NCBI GenBank assembly: GCA_030612495.1
Contig: JAUWNT010000114.1
Coordinates: 1 to 6,873, forward strand
Source of the DNA: Candidatus Aminicenantota bacterium
GTDB taxonomy: Bacteria > Acidobacteriota > Aminicenantia > UBA2199
Direction of reading: 5' to 3'
DNA: 6,873 bases
The position numbers were made by a program, and so were the translations under genes. Below the pieces are notes generated by a model. That model was not told the origin of the DNA. It did no database searches and was given only the letters and a program-made list of their open reading frames with translations. This document shows positions 4,964-6,873 of this stretch, piece by piece (within the stretch, counting starts at the first letter, position 1; every line of letters begins with the position of its first letter).

Positions 4964-6873
4964 TTAATCCGAACTTTCTTTAAAAATAGTTTTAAACCAA
5001 TTTAGAGTTTTGATCTCAGTATCAATAAAAAGAGCAGCATTTATACCATAATTCCATTTATTAAAATTGCTTTTTAATAAAAAGTTATTTTTCATATGCA
5101 TATCCTTGTTAGATGCTATATATTTATCTTTTCCATTCGCATCTATAAAAAGCCCCAATTGGGATGAAAATGCATGAAACATTGAATAAATCGAAAATGG
5201 AGGTTTTATATCATTAACAATTCCAAATCCTTCTCTATCATTTGAAATTTTGTATGTATCATCTCCATGTAAATCCAGGAAAAAAGATTGAGACATGTTA
5301 ATGGCAAAGCCAAAACCATTTTTTGAAATAGAATATTTATCATTGCCTCTTTTATCTAAAAATAGACTGATTGTGTAATCATGACCAAAACCAAGATCCA
5401 TTTTCGAATCTCCAGTTCCAATATACCTATCATTTCCCTGCTCATCTATTAAAGTGCTTATACAATAATGAGCACCTGATGCTAAAGAAAAAACAGATGC
5501 TTTATACCTGTCATCTCCCTCCCCATCATAGAGTGTTCCGATTCCGAACCAATATGCACTCCCAAGAGACCAATTAGCAGATGTATATTTATCATCACCA
5601 TTAATATCAATTAGTGCTCCAATCCCGCCTGCCCAGGAATGGCCATCAGATATATCTCCTCTTCTTCCAACTCCACAGCCTTGAGCATAAGAGTAACTTA
5701 ATTTATTTTCCGAATGATAATCTCCTCTTCCTGTTATTTTAGCATTTGGTTCTGCATAATAATAATCATCTCCTTTTGAATCAATAAGTATTCCAACTCC
5801 TCCTGTTCCACCCAATCCCTGTCCATTTGCCCAGATCCTATAAAAATCTCTCCCTGAATAATCCAATAACATACCTACTCCAAAATACCCTGTGGCCTGA
5901 CCACTATATTTTAAAGTATAACTATCAGTTCCTGAAAAGTCTGCAAGAATTCCCACACCAATAAGACCTGCTCCCTGTGAAAAGGAATCAGCTCTGTAAT
6001 TATCATTACCTTTTACGTCAATCAAAATTCCCATACCAAGTATACCTGCACCCATAGAAGGTAAATTATTTGTGCAATTATATTTGTCATTTCCGGATAA
6101 ATCTATTAAAATCCCAAAAGGATGCTCAATATCACTATTACCTCCCGGGTTCCCATAATATTTGTCATTTCCTCCAAAATCTATTATAAGTAAACTCTTT
6201 TGTGTATCTATTCTGTCATATTTGTTTCCTCTCACAATTATTTTCCCTAAAGGAGTATTAATATCAGCATTTTGCTCATTCCAATTGATGTTTTTTCTCT
6301 TTCTTAGTTCTTTTAAAGTGTATGCAAGCCTTTCAGATGCAAAGCTTAACCTTAAACAAGAATAATAAAATGAATTTAAATCAATTTTTGACATTACATC
6401 ATCAATTTCAGGAAAATATTCCATTGCATCATATTGTGTATCAACAAGATCTCTTAACTCAAATATTTTTGTCATATCTTTATAATTTACATTTCTAAAT
6501 GCTTTTTCCCACCATTTATATGATTCAACTACTTGGAAAAGCATTTCTGCAATTGTTTTTTTTACATCTTTGTGCAGTTTTTTTGAATCTCTCTCATAAT
6601 CCAAATCAATCCTCGGATAATCAGCTATCCTATCAATAGAATAAAAATTAAAATTCCTATTTTTTACATTATAAATTTCTTTTATGGCCTCCTTTAAAGG
6701 GTCTTCAAATTTCGATATATCTGGGATTGGAAAACCATAACATCTAAATCCGGTTTCTATTTTATCAATACCAAGATAGTATAAAAGCTTATAAATTGAT
6801 GTTTGCTTTTTCTCAAAATATTTAAAATTTGCAAAACTTTTTGCAACTGTATAAAAATTATTCGCATAATCAT
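4964..6873 (-). CDS. Repeat protein of unknown function, predicted beta-solenoid (DxxG[N/D]DxY repeats), 5'-partial at window edge
   Basis: I do not recognise a named gene. A TTG at 6604 would give 546 residues, but the same frame continues for 89 further codons without a stop to the window edge and contains no ATG, GTG or TTG. At least 635 residues are therefore encoded and the true start lies outside. Numbering from that TTG, residues 1-110 and the 89 residues before them are charged and look helical (for example KKTIAEMLFQVVESYKWWEK). A segment TPLGKIIVRGNKYD (117-130) leads into the repeats at 142-528. Each unit opens with D-x-x-G-[N/D]-D-x-Y and usually ends G-x-G-I-L-I/L before the next Asp. 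The acidic pair in each unit could bind calcium, but the 26-30-residue period differs from the nonapeptide RTX repeat. The last 18 residues fall outside the repeats. No catalytic motif is visible. Export cannot be judged because the N-terminus is missing. It converges on the LPS operon and is not part of it. Confidence 0.85.
   Translation of the reverse strand, partial: DYANNFYTVAKSFANFKYFEKKQTSIYKLLYYLGIDKIETGFRCYGFPIPDISKFEDPLKEAIKEIYNVKNRNFNFYSIDRIADYPRIDLDYERDSKKLHKDVKKTIAEMLFQVVESYKWWEKAFRNVNYKDMTKIFELRDLVDTQYDAMEYFPEIDDVMSKIDLNSFYYSCLRLSFASERLAYTLKELRKRKNINWNEQNADINTPLGKIIVRGNKYDRIDTQKSLLIIDFGGNDKYYGNPGGNSDIEHPFGILIDLSGNDKYNCTNNLPSMGAGILGMGILIDVKGNDNYRADSFSQGAGLIGVGILADFSGTDSYTLKYSGQATGYFGVGMLLDYSGRDFYRIWANGQGLGGTGGVGILIDSKGDDYYYAEPNAKITGRGDYHSENKLSYSYAQGCGVGRRGDISDGHSWAGGIGALIDINGDDKYTSANWSLGSAYWFGIGTLYDGEGDDRYKASVFSLASGAHYCISTLIDEQGNDRYIGTGDSKMDLGFGHDYTISLFLDKRGNDKYSISKNGFGFAINMSQSFFLDLHGDDTYKISNDREGFGIVNDIKPPFSIYSMFHAFSSQLGLFIDANGKDKYIASNKDMHMKNNFLLKSNFNKWNYGINAALFIDTEIKTLNWFKTIFKESSD
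5021..6181 (-). repeat. Twelve-copy protein-level tandem repeat within the minus-strand gene
   Basis: Numbering from the TTG at 6604, the opening Asp residues are D142, D168, D196, D222, D248, D275, D333, D360, D387, D417, D444 and D488, and a degenerate thirteenth starts at D528. Successive distances are 26, 28, 26, 26, 27, 58, 27, 27, 30, 27, 44 and 40 residues. The core motif is kept (DFGGNDKY, DLSGNDKY, DVKGNDNY, DFSGTDSY, DYSGRDFY, DSKGDDYY, DINGDDKY, DGEGDDRY, DEQGNDRY, DKRGNDKY, DLHGDDTY, DANGKDKY) while the rest varies. The DNA copies are well diverged, so this looks like an old array under structural constraint and not a recent expansion. A regular coil length near 27 residues with Gly and aliphatic positions fits a beta-solenoid. 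Confidence 0.85.

Noticed and set aside
5371..5577. Plus-strand open frame of 68 codons inside the repeat gene
   Set aside because: It lies antisense within the solenoid repeats and has a composition rich in His, Gln and Asn as expected of an out-of-frame reading, with no recognisable motif.
5021..6181. RTX (calcium-binding nonapeptide) toxin repeats
   Set aside because: The G-N-D core recalls RTX, but the repeat period is 26-30 residues and not 9, and the G-G-x-G-x-D-x-L/I/V/F series is absent.
6162..6365. Plus-strand open frame of 67 codons near the right end
   Set aside because: It is antisense to the helical part and first repeat of the minus-strand protein, which explains the open frame; no ribosome site or family motif is seen.

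Overview
This AT-rich window (roughly 30% G+C by eye) appears to come from a Gram-negative bacterium, because it carries core-lipopolysaccharide (LPS) heptose genes. Nothing fixes the phylum. The fibronectin-like tail of the protease resembles tails I remember from Candidatus Aminicenantes (OP8) proteins, but that is recollection and a weak hint only.

Positions 1-144 are non-coding. They hold a 9-bp hairpin (22-45), a sigma70-like promoter (TTGACT, 17-nt spacer, TATTAT) whose -35 end lies in an 18-bp near-palindrome, and a GGAG ribosome site that sets a TTG start at 145. From there five tightly packed plus-strand genes run to 4934: a secreted or membrane-anchored subtilisin-like (S8) protease with a propeptide and a C-terminal fibronectin III-like domain; heptose-7-phosphate kinase (rfaE1/hldA); heptose-1-phosphate adenylyltransferase (rfaE2/hldC); a family 9 glycosyltransferase resembling heptosyltransferase I (waaC); and a small membrane methyltransferase of the isoprenylcysteine carboxyl methyltransferase (ICMT)/phospholipid-methyltransferase type. 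Junctions are 0 nt, a 14-nt overlap, a 6-nt gap and an overlap of about 32 nt, so one transcript with coupled translation is likely.

After a 29-nt gap, a convergent minus-strand gene fills 4964-6873 and runs off the right edge. It has an alpha-helical N-terminal half and at least twelve copies of a 26-30-residue unit built on D-x-x-G-[N/D]-D-x-Y, which suggests a large beta-solenoid of unknown function. A TTG at 6604 looks like a start, but the frame stays open for 89 more codons to the edge, so the gene is 5'-truncated by the window.

The kinase and adenylyltransferase make ADP-D-glycero-beta-D-manno-heptose from heptose 7-phosphate, together with a phosphatase (GmhB) not seen here. The epimerase HldD, also not seen here, would give the L,D form, which the glycosyltransferase would transfer to the LPS inner core. 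Why a protease leads this operon is not explained by sequence. The solenoid protein is the least explained item. I see no tRNA, rRNA, CRISPR array, insertion sequence or integration site.
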